A stretch of 64,000 nucleotides of DNA. Source: Thuidium tamariscinum. Taxonomy: Eukaryota; Streptophyta; Bryopsida; Hypnales; Thuidiaceae. The position numbers and the translations under genes were made by a program. The stretch's first letter is position 1, and each line of letters starts with the position of its first letter. Shown one piece after another: positions 40,030 through 52,200 of this stretch. The stretch spans positions 30,085,501 through 30,149,500 of the forward strand of contig OX344749.2 of assembly GCA_947034885.2 (NCBI GenBank), in the 5' to 3' direction. The notes beneath the pieces were generated by a model. The model was given only the letters and a program-made list of their open reading frames with translations, did no database searches and was not told the DNA's origin.

Positions 40030-41639
40030 ATTTTCCAGTAATGAAGACTGGTATGTTTCATAACTAGGGTTCTCAGTATTTTTCGCTTTTTGTTTTGTGG
40101 AAATTAGAACTATTTTCATAGGAAGAGAGAAAAAGAATGCCCTGAGTCAGAACTGGTGTGATGGCAGGGCCCTGTGGAGTCTCAAATCTGAGGCAGTAAT
40201 GCATGTGTCTCAGAAGTAGGTACATTACATCATTTTGTGATGAATAACTGGAAAAGAATTTAGCAGCGCATGGAAATAGAGGTACAGGTATTGGAACTAT
40301 TGTGATGGATAGTAAATGTATCATGGGAATCAGTGAGTTAAACGTACTTGTTTATGTTGTGTCTAGTATTAAGAAATGGGACTGGTGGAAGTCATGTTTG
40401 AATTGAAGATTAAAAAAAGGAACTGATGAAATGCATTTGAGAAATATATGTACTAAGGAAATAAGTTGAAGTGAAATGAATCTGGTTGGTTGAATGCTCG
40501 TTTCCGGAGGGTTCAGTTTTGGGGGCATGTACTGGACAGTTTCACAGGTCTTGGGAGACAGCACTTTGAAAATTTGTGAAAATTACATACTATATCGGAA
40601 GAATCTATTTTTTTTTTTAAATTCATGATTTTGACTTGCTAGTACTAGGAAAATGTCATTTTCAGAGAACACTGCCTCCAAGTACGCTGAATTCCTTATT
40701 TGCACGATTTTGGGTGTTTCCACTGTAGAAGATGTTCAGTGTATATAAAGGTCACCCTCTGTTTTTGTTTGTTTCCAATTGAGTTGGCAAAAACAGTGTC
40801 TTTCATTTTTGTAAGAGGAATTAGAGAAGAAGAAAGGGTTGGTGTATGCAGAGTGGTATTGTTTACTAGTGGAATGGGGTCACTGAAAGTACTATTTGAA
40901 TCTGTACAGAGTTTAACTACTTCTTTTGTCTCATGTAGGTAAGAAGAAGAGGTAATTGGATTTGTTGGGCAAAACTGTGGACATAGAGGGAAGAAAGAAT
41001 TGCAACTTCAATTCTATGAAGGATTCTGTGTGAAAATCTGCAATGAATTGAAAAAGGTATTTTTCAAGTTGCTATAGGTTGAGAGACTGCTGAGAAGAAA
41101 GCATGAAGGTATGGAACATGCATTCAAGCACTGATGTAGGAATATGTGTAGTTTCAGCTGTCATGATCACTTAATGGAATTGCAGCAGTGCCTAGTAGTT
41201 GTGGTGGGAAAATGTTCTGTAGACCATGGTAGCAATTTTATGAATTCAAAATGTTTACCAAATGCAGAGCAAAAAAGAGCACTAATATCAGAGGACAGTT
41301 CTAAATGTTTTATGAGGGTGTGCACTACGCACCTCTTTTTCAAGGATTTCTAGATATGACTTCAATATGAGTCCATGTTTTGATTTTTGAAAATGAAAGT
41401 GAATCGTGCTTTACAATTCCTCGGAGAAAGAGTGTGACAAGTAATATATAGATATCATTTTCTTATAAACTTTTTTCTGTGCAGTTGGATGGGCATGAAT
41501 GAGTATTGGCAATTTCCATTTGATGTTTGTGTTGAAATTAGGGCAGAATGCATTTTGATTGAAATAATGTGTTCATTTATGCACTGTACAAATCAAAAGA
41601 GAATCAAAGACAAATCTTGTACACTGTTATATTCAAGCT
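40030..41639. other. 3' region of tnp2 in element C, with direct-repeat copy 2 at 40479-40730
   Basis: No coding domain is seen. The second copy of the about 253-bp diverged repeat lies here, about 3.9 kb downstream of the first. Short frames such as 40700-40942 overlap it and show no family features. Confidence 0.55.
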
Positions 41640-41811
41640 AGTCAATTCGATTACACCAATAATATGAACTACCCAAATCAACAAAAACATGTTGGGATTT
41701 CGGCACACATTTTTATTGCTAACACATTTATGTTGATTTGGGTATTGCAGTACCCAAATCACCAAGCAAGTGTCAAAAAAGTGTTGATCTGGACACCAAT
41801 TTCTAGTAGTG
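41640..41811. repeat. Right terminus and subterminal array of element C
   Basis: Words such as CCCAAATCAACA, GTTGATTTGGGT and GTTGATCTGGAC recur up to the terminal TTTCTAGTAGTG. They mirror the left array at 12879-13110. TTA follows directly at 41812-41814. Confidence 0.75.
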
Positions 41812-44800
41812 TTATGTACAAGACCTATAAGAAATATTCGTAATAAAATGGATCTTGATTTATAAATTTCTATAGGATAAAGATATTATACATTATATGC
41901 CAAATATGATTTGTTTTCGTCACTTGCATGGCAATTTTTTAGAAACTCTACATTTAGGCTTGGGAGGTGTACTCAATTTTACTACAACAACTATGAGTGA
42001 ATAAGTGGTTTAGACTAATTTAAACTATATTTGATCAATCTAAAATTTAAAGCATTGTTTAATAAGGACCATACTTAAGTTTCTATTGTCAAAATTGCCA
42101 ACTAAAATAAATTTATGTGAAATGAAGGGGAAGAAAAAGTTGAAAATGAAGTAAAATGGCATGTTCTTGAACTCAAATTTTTATAGTGAGCACATTTACA
42201 TGACCATTGCATTAATAGTTAATTCAACATGAGCTTTCAATAGAACAAAGTCTAACTAGTTAGTATAAACAAATAAAAATATGAATAATTCAAAACATAA
42301 ACTTCCAAAGTAGGAAAATGTGTTCATATTTTTTGGGTTTAATTTTATTCTAAATTCAAAAAGTATATAGGGGGTGCAAAGTTTTGGTCACTCATGCACC
42401 CTATAAGTGACCCCCCCAGTAGTTTAGGTAGAAAATGTTATTTGTAGATGTTCATTAAATATTTGGTGCCAAATTAAAAAATCTAATAAATATATATTTT
42501 TTGGTGTTTTCAATCTGCATGAATCTAAAATCTCATAATGTCTAATTAGCCATGCTTAATACAACTTGTCAACTTCATATACCAATTTATGTATATAATT
42601 GGGGAGTCCAATGGTCATGGGAAACTTGAAAGGTCATCATTGTATATCTTTTACAAATTTACTTTTATTTATTTAAAAGAAATTATACTGACCTTAGAGA
42701 CTAATTGTATATGCATATTTTTTTTGAAGTGTATTTCTTAGGGTTAATCCCTCAAGGCCTAACACAGTTTTGACAATAGAGGTTTTCAATGAATTTTTCT
42801 ACTTTGATATTTTCTTGCATATAGATTAGTGTAGGTAAATTTTTTAATTTTAACCATACAAAAATAAAAACTTTTTTATCTAATATGTATGGAATTAATA
42901 GTAGAAAAGTTTGACTGTTGGATTTTCAGACTAAAACAATTCCGGATGATCAACTTCATAGGCAAATCTTGAACACAATATTTAGAGGAAAAAATTTATA
43001 AGAAGATGATTGAAGCTATTTTACCCTCCTACAAAACTTATTCAAAATCTAAAGAAAGTATTGTGTTTTTTATTTGAACATTGGAGGTGCATTAAAAACC
43101 CTCTCAAATTTAGGGGGCTATTTACCTCCTATGTGGAAATTTAAAGGCCCCTATAATTACCTAATTTGGCAAAATGACCTATATTAGTACACCCTATCAT
43201 TACTTATATTACCCTTGGGCATTGAAATTAATGTATGCTATATACGGTCTGTTGTAGAGTACATTTTGAGGAGCAGTAAAAATTACACTAGGTTCCAATG
43301 GGAACCCCATTTTAGGCCCTCATAAATACAAAAAGTATTTTTGGTCCCACTATAAACCTCATTCATTAAATTAACAAAAAGAAATAGAAAATCTGTTCAA
43401 AAATGTAAAGCGGTCTGAACGGAAACATCTTTTTAAGACCAAAAATCCCCACAAATACACACATGAGGATTGTTGTGCACAAAATATTAGACACCACATT
43501 AGAATAAATGTTCATACTTTATAACCTGGATGGACCATTCCTAGCCAATGTTGCCAAAGTGGCTACATATTTAAATGTATAGTGAAATAAAAAATTCACT
43601 CATTTCTTCTTTTAATTGTCAAAATGGTCAAAAGGAGGGGGGGGTCCCAAAGGCTAGTAGGCCTATCCTTCCACGAGACTAGCTCCCGGTTGGTATGACG
43701 AAGTTTGGCCTTTGGGGTTGCATGATCATTGCATTGGAGTACTCTTATAGAAGCCCATCAAGACTAAGACAAACAATATGGGATATTAACCTGGTTCAGA
43801 GGCCATGTACATCACTTCAATTACGAATTAGACTCTAAAATACATATGTAGTTATGTCTGTCAATGTCTCTGAAATGTCTTTTCACACTCCATTATTTTC
43901 CCAAACCCTATTGCAAGTTGCCCTATTGCTTTGGACTTCAAGCCCTTCAATTGATTTAAGGTAGTTAGATTTACACACTTAGTTTTTTGGATTCTACAAC
44001 TTGCTTTCGGGTTTGAAAATGAGCTGCACCAATGAGCTGCACCTCAAATAAAAATATGAATAATTCAAAGCATAAACTTCCACTACGCATATTTTCATCC
44101 AAAATAGTCTACCCCCATTAATACATCTAGTTGCCATCTGTTTACTCTGGCCACCATAATACATCCAATTGGTTGTATAGACTTATACTCAATATAATAA
44201 TTTAGTATTGTACATAGGATACTTTCAAATTCATAGCCCATAAATTAGATATAAAAACACTAAATGGCCCAGATTTATAGTTACCCTATATTATTTATAC
44301 TACATTTTATTTTTTTGATATGTCCTATTTTATTTGTAATTTCTTTATAAATTTTAGCTCAAATGAATAGAATCCTCTCTATATTATGCTGCACATGGTT
44401 TTGAAAGTGCGCTAAGTAATCTACCCGAGGGTGCATACATATACATATACTATTTGTATTGGAGAATGAGAAAAAGTGACTTTGGTTGAAATAAGTGAAA
44501 TTTGACATTCATTTCTTTTGGTTCAATATTTTTTTGATAAGGTCTACTATTAACTTTTTATTTATTTCAATGGTTGCATATTTCTTTACAAGAGTAGGAT
44601 TATCCATTTCTTTCTATTATCCTAGATGAACATTAAAAAAAACAAGAATACCTATTATTCAATTTTTTTCAAGGTTAAATATTTCTCTTACAAGAAATCA
44701 GTACAAACACCATTTTCTATAAATACTAAAGAGATAGTTTTTCTTAATAAGATTATAGTAGACATACTTTCCTTTCTTTTCCTTTCAACGGGGAGAATGT

Positions 44801-45090
44801 TTTCTTTAGAAAAAACAAATTGCATCTCTGATTTAGGTTGGAAGAATGTTCTTTTTTAAAGGTAAAAACATTCATTTCCTTATATTAGTATGGTTCAATA
44901 TTAAGACTATTTCTTTTTAAGAATTATGTAGACACTCAATATTTTCTCTTATATTGAATCAATTCAAAATCAATAATAAAAAATAATAAAAAATTCCAAT
45001 ACAATACTTAGTGCTTTCATTATAATTATAACTTAAATTTGTATGTCTTGTACAATAAATCCTTGCAATAATTGGTTGGCTTTGCTTATC
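41812..45090. other. Gene-free AT-rich interior of element B, right of insertion C
   Basis: This is the continuation of 11400-12878 after removal of C. No convincing frame, terminal repeat or RNA gene is visible. It includes a short G run near 43640 and many A/T tracts. It may be degraded transposon DNA that was already inside B when C landed. Confidence 0.5.
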
Positions 45091-45871
45091 ATAATTTTTT
45101 AACGGCTTTTGGGAAGCAAGCGGTCACTCACATGAGCTCTTAGTATAAGTGATTTGATGGCCGGGGTTTGGAGTTTGGAGTTTAGAGTCACTCGCGGACT
45201 ACAGTTCTCACCTCTACTTTCTAAGCTACGTTTTCTTCGCTTTGTCCTCTGTCGTGGAGCTCGATCTTCGTGGAGTTGTTCTCCATATCTGATTCTTGAA
45301 TTGCTACATAGATTAAGAAGCCTTTGAGCAACTTTGGCGGTCGGCAAATTGTGGACTTTGTGTTGCTGCTCCCAGTGGAAAATTTCTCCAAAAACCAGGG
45401 CAACAATGGCGTGAAGCATTGTTGGGAGGGCAACGAGGGTGCAAAGCATTGCTAGGAGATTTTGCAGATCGGGAAGGAAGAAGGGAGAAGGTGAAGTGCG
45501 TCAAGCCTTAAACCCTCCTACTGAATCCATTGTCTTCAACATGTGTTGTGTGTTAAAGTTTTGAATTGCTTGTGTTTTTTGGTAAGGTCTAACACTTTGT
45601 TTTGACGCGCCTTGGCTTGTTTTCTGGTCGTCTTACCTGGGATTTTATTGTAGTAGCAGGTGCTCTCTTGCATTGCTTTACACTTCGTTTTCTTCGGAAG
45701 AATAGGGTTCAATGTTAATGTCATTGTGGTTAGTCACTGTCTGGTCAAATTGGTTGTGTTAGGAAGTGGAAGAGAAGAGGGACCAAATCCCCAATTGTAC
45801 ACTGCGTAGAATTTTGAAGTTCTCAACGCGCTGTACCGTAATGTATATATTGTCCCGACCTCTTGTTGTAC

Positions 45872-45977
45872 AATTTTGGTATTGCATGTACTCTTTTAGA
45901 AGGTCTTTGTTTTTTCTAAAGCGGAATTTTGGTATTGCACATACTCTTTTAGAAGGTCTTCGTTTTTTCTAAAGCGG
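45872..45977. repeat. 53-bp tandem repeat, two copies
   Basis: Units start at 45872 and 45925 with AATTTTGGTATTGCA and end CTAAAGCGG; they differ at about three positions. The repeat lies upstream of the RING-SET gene. Confidence 0.9.
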
Positions 45978-46180
45978 CTAAGAACTCAGGGCCTTGTACT
46001 TCTCGTTTAGGTGTACAATGCTAAGTGTTGTGGAGGTTGATTTCAGAAGAACTGTTGCCAATGACTGATTTAGGGTGCATTAGGGTGAGAACTCCAGCGG
46101 CTAGCACAAGCAGGGCGCGCGTTCGGAAGTGAGACGGTGAAGCACGTGAAGCTCGTTCCTCCTGGTAAAACCATTGTCTT

Positions 46181-46440
46181 CAGTGTGGTGGTTTGGGGCA
46201 TTGTTTGTGATTAGTAGGTGGTTTGGGGCATTTTTGAACTCTTTGTCCTCTCGAATAGAATAATCTCTGTTCAGTGTGGTGGTTTAGGGCATTGTTGGTG
46301 ATTAGTAGGTGGTTTGGGGCATTTTTGAACTCTTTGTCCTCTCGAATAGAATAATCTCTGTTCAGTGTAGTGGTTTAGGGCATTGTTGATGATTAGTAGG
46401 TGGTTTGGGGCATTTTTGAACTCTTTGTCCTCTCGAACAA
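46181..46440. repeat. 91-bp tandem repeat, nearly three copies
   Basis: Units start at 46181, 46272 and 46363 with CAGTGTGGTGGTTT or a variant. The last unit is truncated and merges into AAAATAAACC. Each unit internally repeats the phrase GGTGGTTTGGGGCATT. It lies in the leader of the RING-SET gene. Confidence 0.9.
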
Positions 46441-49202
46441 AATAAACCAAATGAGTGTTGAGATGACATTGCTGTGCTGTAATCGGATCTGTAAATTCCG
46501 GGGATCAAACCCCATTTTTCAATTGTACCATATGTACAAATTGTATGCTTCGTATAGGAATTGTGCGGTCCCAATCCCACCTCTATGTCTTTCAGTCAAT
46601 TTTATTTGTTTCAGTACTTGATATGTCGACTCTAGGTGAGGGCTTATACTTCAGTTTGTTGTTTGTGGTAGTTGAAGCAAGAAATGGCGCGGATCAGAGG
46701 CAAAGGCTCTACCTTGGTGAGGCAGGCAACCGCACTCAACGAACCGCAAGGGGAACCCCAAGTGCAATCCCAAGTTGCGAAGGACATTGAAGAGTGCTCT
46801 GGCACTACCGAAAGCGACAATGAGCTTGAGGAGGAGGGTGAAGAGGGCGAGGGCGAGGATGGTGAAGACAACGAGGAGGGCGAAGACAGTGAGGAAGGCG
46901 AGGGTGGTGAGGAAGGCGACAAGTTTGATGGCAATGATCTCGATGATGAGCTCCAGAAACTCACCGAGCCACCACCCGTATTAACGAGAGCCGATTTTCT
47001 TGAGAAGTATGGCTTCAAAGATGAAGGGTACTTGCCAAATCGGCTGACGAAGTGGAAAGGGAAGAAATTCAATGACAAGAAATGTGTCAAGTTTTTTGGA
47101 AAGGCGGTGGGTCCCAAGGACGCTACGGATATAACTGGAAGGACGTGAAGTCACCGCGGTTGCAGAAAAGGATAAAAGAACTCTTACGAGCTCTTTATCA
47201 ACGAAAGGTGCCCCGTACCCTCCTTCCTCATAAGATGGCACGGGGGATCATTTTGGAGGAGGAAAACATCCCAATCAATTGGGCCGCCTATGGAGAAGCT
47301 ACCAATAAGTTCCAACGGCTCTGCTATGACCGCAATGTTATGAAGCTTCAGAAGATGAAGGGGAAGAAGAAGGTGACAGGGACGATGGGCGCTTGGCGGA
47401 AACTTCATGTTGACAAGCGAGAGTTGGGATTTGAAACTTGCGAGGGCAGAGGGAGTTCCATGGGTGGGATCATTTTGGGGGAGGAAGAATGCAACTCCAG
47501 GTTGGAGTACTTGGGACGATTGTTGGCTGTGCTGAATTTGGAGCTGGAGGCTAGGGTGGAGGCTGAACAGGAGGCAAGTGCAGTCAAGGAAAAGCGGAAA
47601 GAAGATTTGAATCATCATAAGGGGGTGCTAGAGATTGTGACTGAAAAATGAACTCAGTGCAAGAAGAAGATGCAGGAAGTGACCCCAAACGTGGTGGTGG
47701 ATGCGAGGCTACTAGAGATGGTGAATGCGTACGAAGATTTAGTACGCGATGAAATCAACAAAGTGAATAAGTTGGAGGGCGAGATTGCTTCCTAGGGAGA
47801 GACTCTCAAGCTCGAGCAAGACCGAGTTCTAAAGCTGCGAATGCAAGTTCGTGCTTTGCAAGAGGAGGTCGCTTATCTTGGGCGTTCATCATGTGGATTT
47901 CACTTGAGACCGTTACCAATGGTATACTCTGGACCAGCAACACATAGTGAAGGAGGAGATCTTGTTTGCGACTTCTGTGGTTTCCCGTTTCCACACTTTG
48001 AGGTGGTTATCTCTACATGTAAGCATCTCTATCACCCATGGTGTGCATTGGTGAATTTCACGGAGGGCACGAAGTGCTCTGCTTTGAATTGCCAACAAGT
48101 TCAGCCCATTGAGTGGATTATGAGTTTTGGTTGGAGGGGTGTTCGTGGTTGTGGACGCCCTGGAGGTGGTAGTGAAGAGTGGATGCAGTTGAAGGCAGAA
48201 TGTGACCCTGCTATCAATGGAGGATTAGCAGCAAGGCAAGATGCTGCAACGGAATTTCGTGCTGCTATCCAGCATTCTAGATCAACCATCGAGGATGAAG
48301 GTGAATTTCTAAAACTGCCTTCTAGTTTTAATATGTTTTATTATGTTTGGAGTTAATTGTTACTGAAAGGGTGTCGGAGGTCACTGATTATTTTGTACGT
48401 GATGTTCACTATTGCCTTTCCGGTTTCATTGTTAGTATTTCTGTATCCCAGGTTTGTACAGTTGGGTAACGGTCCGAATACTTCATCAGTTGCAATTGTT
48501 CTGGGTTCGTTGATTTGTACTTCATTGTTTTGGTGGTTTTTCTTATTGTACCTGATTCGGACTACTGCCCATTCTGGTTCAATTGTTTGTATCTTTGTAC
48601 CTCAGGATTGTACAGTTGGGTAATGATTTGTATACTTCAGTACTCGCAATTGCTTTGTATTTTTTATTCATACTTCATGTTTACTGCATGACCGTTCTTG
48701 TTGTACCTATTGTACAGAAATTTGTACATTGTGTACAAGTACCATGTTGTTAGTACTTAGAGAGTCGTTGTGTTATTCTTGTATTTTCTATTCCAATTTG
48801 AATTGTACTGTGTGTACGTCTTTTTATGTACACATTGTACAAAGTTATACATTTTGTATTATGATGTGTACCATATTTGTATGTTTGTACCCAATGTAGA
48901 TTTAGAACTTTGTTTCTGGTATTAAATATTGTGCTGTTGTGCAGCGCATAATTCTTGGGATGGAGAAGGATGGATTAGAAGTTCTGTAGCACGTGCCGGG
49001 GAACTGCCAAGCGAATTTTGGGGTGATGCAGGAAGAGGTAGTCCTGCATCGAGGCTCCAACAACGAGCAGAAGCTGCGTTATCAAAAACAAATACTAGGT
49101 ATTAATCTTGAATCTTCCAATCCATGTGCGCTTTTTTTTACAGGTGTACCCACCAAAATACATTTGGTTTGGCATTTACTATATGTTGTGTTGGAATGTA
49201 GG

Positions 49203-52200
49203 ATGGAGGCACTTCCATCCACTGTAGACCCGAGCGGAGATGGAGGGGATGGTTTTCTGGTGCGAGGCTGTCACGATTCCTTCTGTGTGGGTTGTAAAGA
49301 ATGTACAACGGCATTGCAGAATTCTGGACTAGACATGTCCGGGTACATGATCCCTGGACCTTCTATTAATTTGTTTTGTTTGTTCCTTTTTTTAGGGTCT
49401 TCATATTTTCAGAACTTTTTGGATATACAACAATGTGCGTTTTCATTCTACAGATACTTCATCATGTGGTTTTTGGGGATGTATGGGAATGATGTAGGGA
49501 GGGTTCAAAGAAGAGACGTAAGTCAAGATCCCCAGATGAAGCCTAATACATTCAGGACCTATTTGCTAGATATAATTCTTTAGGGTGAATACTTGCCAAA
49601 TGTACAAATGTATACCAATTTGTAAATGTTTTCTTTTTGAACTACATAGGCATAGTGGAACACTAAATTTTGTATACAAATTTTGTTCAAATTTTAAACA
49701 AGAATAATCACATTACTTTCAAAATTCTTGATTTTGTTCAATTTTGGTAAAATCAGCTCTTTTTGAAATGTAGAAGCATATCGAAAAAGTGTACTTCGTG
49801 TACAAATCTGTATAGTCCATCGTGTGACGAATGTGTAAACCAGTCTAGATTCCGGACAGTATTTCGAAAGAACAACCTCCGTGGTGATGACATGACGGAT
49901 GGTGATGGTGGACGGTGTGGGAATGAGAAACACCCTAGCAGAGAGGGCAGGGTTGAGGACACTGTGGTGGAGCCGATTGAGTGTGTTCTAGTGGCAGGTG
50001 GAGCCTCTGTACAAGGTGCTTCTGATTGTACACCAGTGGTCACTGATGGTGAAGCCATTAGTGAAGCCACTATGGCAACAGTGTGTGGAGATGAATCGCA
50101 TGTCCGCTTGGCTGATTCTACCCTTGTCACAATCGACGTTCCTAGAGAAACCAATATTGGAAGCGTCAGGGAAGACGAATCCACCATGGTCGGGCTGATG
50201 GAGTGCGTTCAAGCGGCCACACCCTCAACTATCGTTGATAAACCCTCTATGAAAGCTTCTGTGGAAGCCTCTATAAAGGGGGCTTTTGATTGTGCACCAC
50301 TGGCTAGTGATGGTGAAGGCACTACCGCCCCCTCTTGTATAGAAGTGACTCTGACGACCGAAGCCATAGAAGCCACTATGGTGACAGTGCGGGGAGATGA
50401 ATCCCTCCTCACCTTGGCTGATGCAGCTCAACACACCGTTCCTACCGAAGCCAATGTGGTGACAAAGGATAAAAATGAAGCTACTGCTGATGAAGGCAAT
50501 GTGGCCATTGAGGGGCTAAAGGCCACTGTTGATGCAGTGGATGGCAAATTAGCGGTGACTGAGGGAGGTGTTGCTGAAGAAGTCACTATGGACATAGGAG
50601 GTGATGTTGGTGAAACTGAAAGCCTCTGTGGAAGGGAAGAAGGTGGAGGCAATGTGGCCATTGAGGGGCTAAAGGCCACTGTTGATGCAGTGGATGGCAA
50701 ATTAGCGGTGACTGAGGGAGGTGTTGTTGAAGAAGTCACTATGGACATAGGAGGTGGTGTTGGTGAAACTGAAAGCCTCTGTGGAAGGGAAGAAGGTGGC
50801 ACTAGAGGGAAAGAGGTGGACGACAAAACCACTGGTGGAGAGGGGGAGGGCACTGGTACCAAAGACAAAGTGGATGGAGAAGCTAGCAAAGGAGAAGGCG
50901 AAGATGAAACTGCTGAAGGAAGACCAACAAAAGAATCTGGGTATGATATCCTCTAATACCTATGTCATCTTGCCTAGTCTTTTTGTGTCCACAGCATACA
51001 AGAGGAATGTTACAAGTAATTATGTGATTTCTATTGAATGTAGGACTAAAAGGCAGAGGTCTAAAGAGGCAAGGAAGAAAAAATCAGCTAAGAGGCCCAA
51101 GCCAAGTAGACCTAAAGTGAGCAAATCAGCACTGAGGCCACCCTCTCGGCAACTGTAATTTTGAATGTACAATTTTGTTAGTTTTGTTATTTTAGAATAT
51201 TAGATCCGCTACTACCAGCTTACATGTTTTGGAAGTTGTATTTCTGTCCCTAGGAACAATGTTGGTATGATGCATGCGACTTGTCCAACGGATTAGAAAG
51301 ATTTCCAATCACGGTATGTGTACCAAGTACGGAATTCCGTGCTTTAGAGGAATTTACTTATTGTACCCAATCCAGAATATCTACAATTGTATCTAAGATT
51401 CTGGATGAAGTGAAAATGGATTCCCATGCTTCTTGCCAATGCGGTGAGTGTTGCCATGGGCATGCATGCTGTTGTCCAGTTACAAAGCTTTTGTGCTTGC
51501 CGTACGACACGCGAGGTCGCCTCCAGATCTCCATCCTAAACCAATATGTAAGTTTTTTTCATTTGAAAGTACAATGCTAATTTGGTTGCACTCTACATTT
51601 TTTTGCTACCTCTACTATTATATACTATATTTTGTGTGTTGAAATTGTACTTATTTGTACAATTTGTACTGATTGCGTATATGTACACTTGATAGATATT
51701 AAGGGAAGAGGCGTCATTCTGCAAAGGAGGATGTTGGGAGGAGGAAACTTCTACTTGCCTTGGTCATACAAGTAGGTATTTCCTTCTTGAATGCAATGAT
51801 TCCTGCACAAACCATCGTTCCCGTGGCAACAGAGTTGTTCAGAAGGGATTACGGTTTCCCATAGAGGTTTTTTGGACTGGGGAGAAGGGCTGGGGACTAC
51901 GGACGAAGAAGAAAATCCGGAAGGGGACTTTTATCTTTGAATACGTAGGAGAGATCATGACAAACGCTGAGCTCATACAACTGAGAGGTTCTTCAAGATT
52001 TGGGGAATCAGATGCGTTTACGCTAGCAATGGATGCTGATTGGAAATCCGAGCAGTGGGCGACAGATGATGTGGCATTGTCTATGGACAGCACCGTCTGT
52101 GGAAATGTCAGTAGATTCCTAAACCACAGGTATTCTCCATAAGTTGTATCTTTTTTATTTTGATCTGCATTTGGCCATTTGTTGATTATACAAAGTGATG

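Larger units (their letters stand above)
12879..41811. mobile_element. Element C: 28.9-kb two-gene CACTA transposon inserted in element B
   Basis: Both ends read inward as CACTACTAGAAA, then continue as an imperfect match including GTGTCC and ending near AACA (about 31 bp). TTA flanks both ends (12876-12878 and 41812-41814), a perfect target duplication. The element carries a TnpA-like gene on the minus strand and a tnp2-type transposase gene on the plus strand, diverging from a region at about 26.5-30.8 kb. By eye, the plus strand has C over G on the left half and G over C on the right half, switching near 27-28 kb, which fits two long divergent transcription units with large introns. Because it interrupts B cleanly, C is the younger insertion. 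Confidence 0.92.
45091..46683 (+). promoter_or_regulatory. Upstream and leader region of the RING-SET gene, with two tandem repeats
   Basis: GC content rises here and no protein domain is found. Two exact-order tandem repeats are present: 53-bp units at 45872-45977 (two copies) and 91-bp units at 46181, 46272 and 46363 to about 46440 (nearly three copies). An acceptor-like TTGTGGTAG ends about 10 bp before the start codon at 46684, suggesting a leader intron. The tandem repeats are positioned to affect transcription or leader splicing, but that is inference. Confidence 0.5.

Noticed and set aside
46644..47117. Long minus-strand frame rich in Ser and Pro
   Set aside because: It is the complement of the acidic Glu/Gly/Asp-rich region of the RING-SET exon, a usual artefact of GAG/GAT repeats.
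50428..50889. Minus-strand Ser/Pro/Thr-rich frame of 153 codons
   Set aside because: Antisense shadow of the low-complexity linker of the SET gene, with the same tandem duplication.
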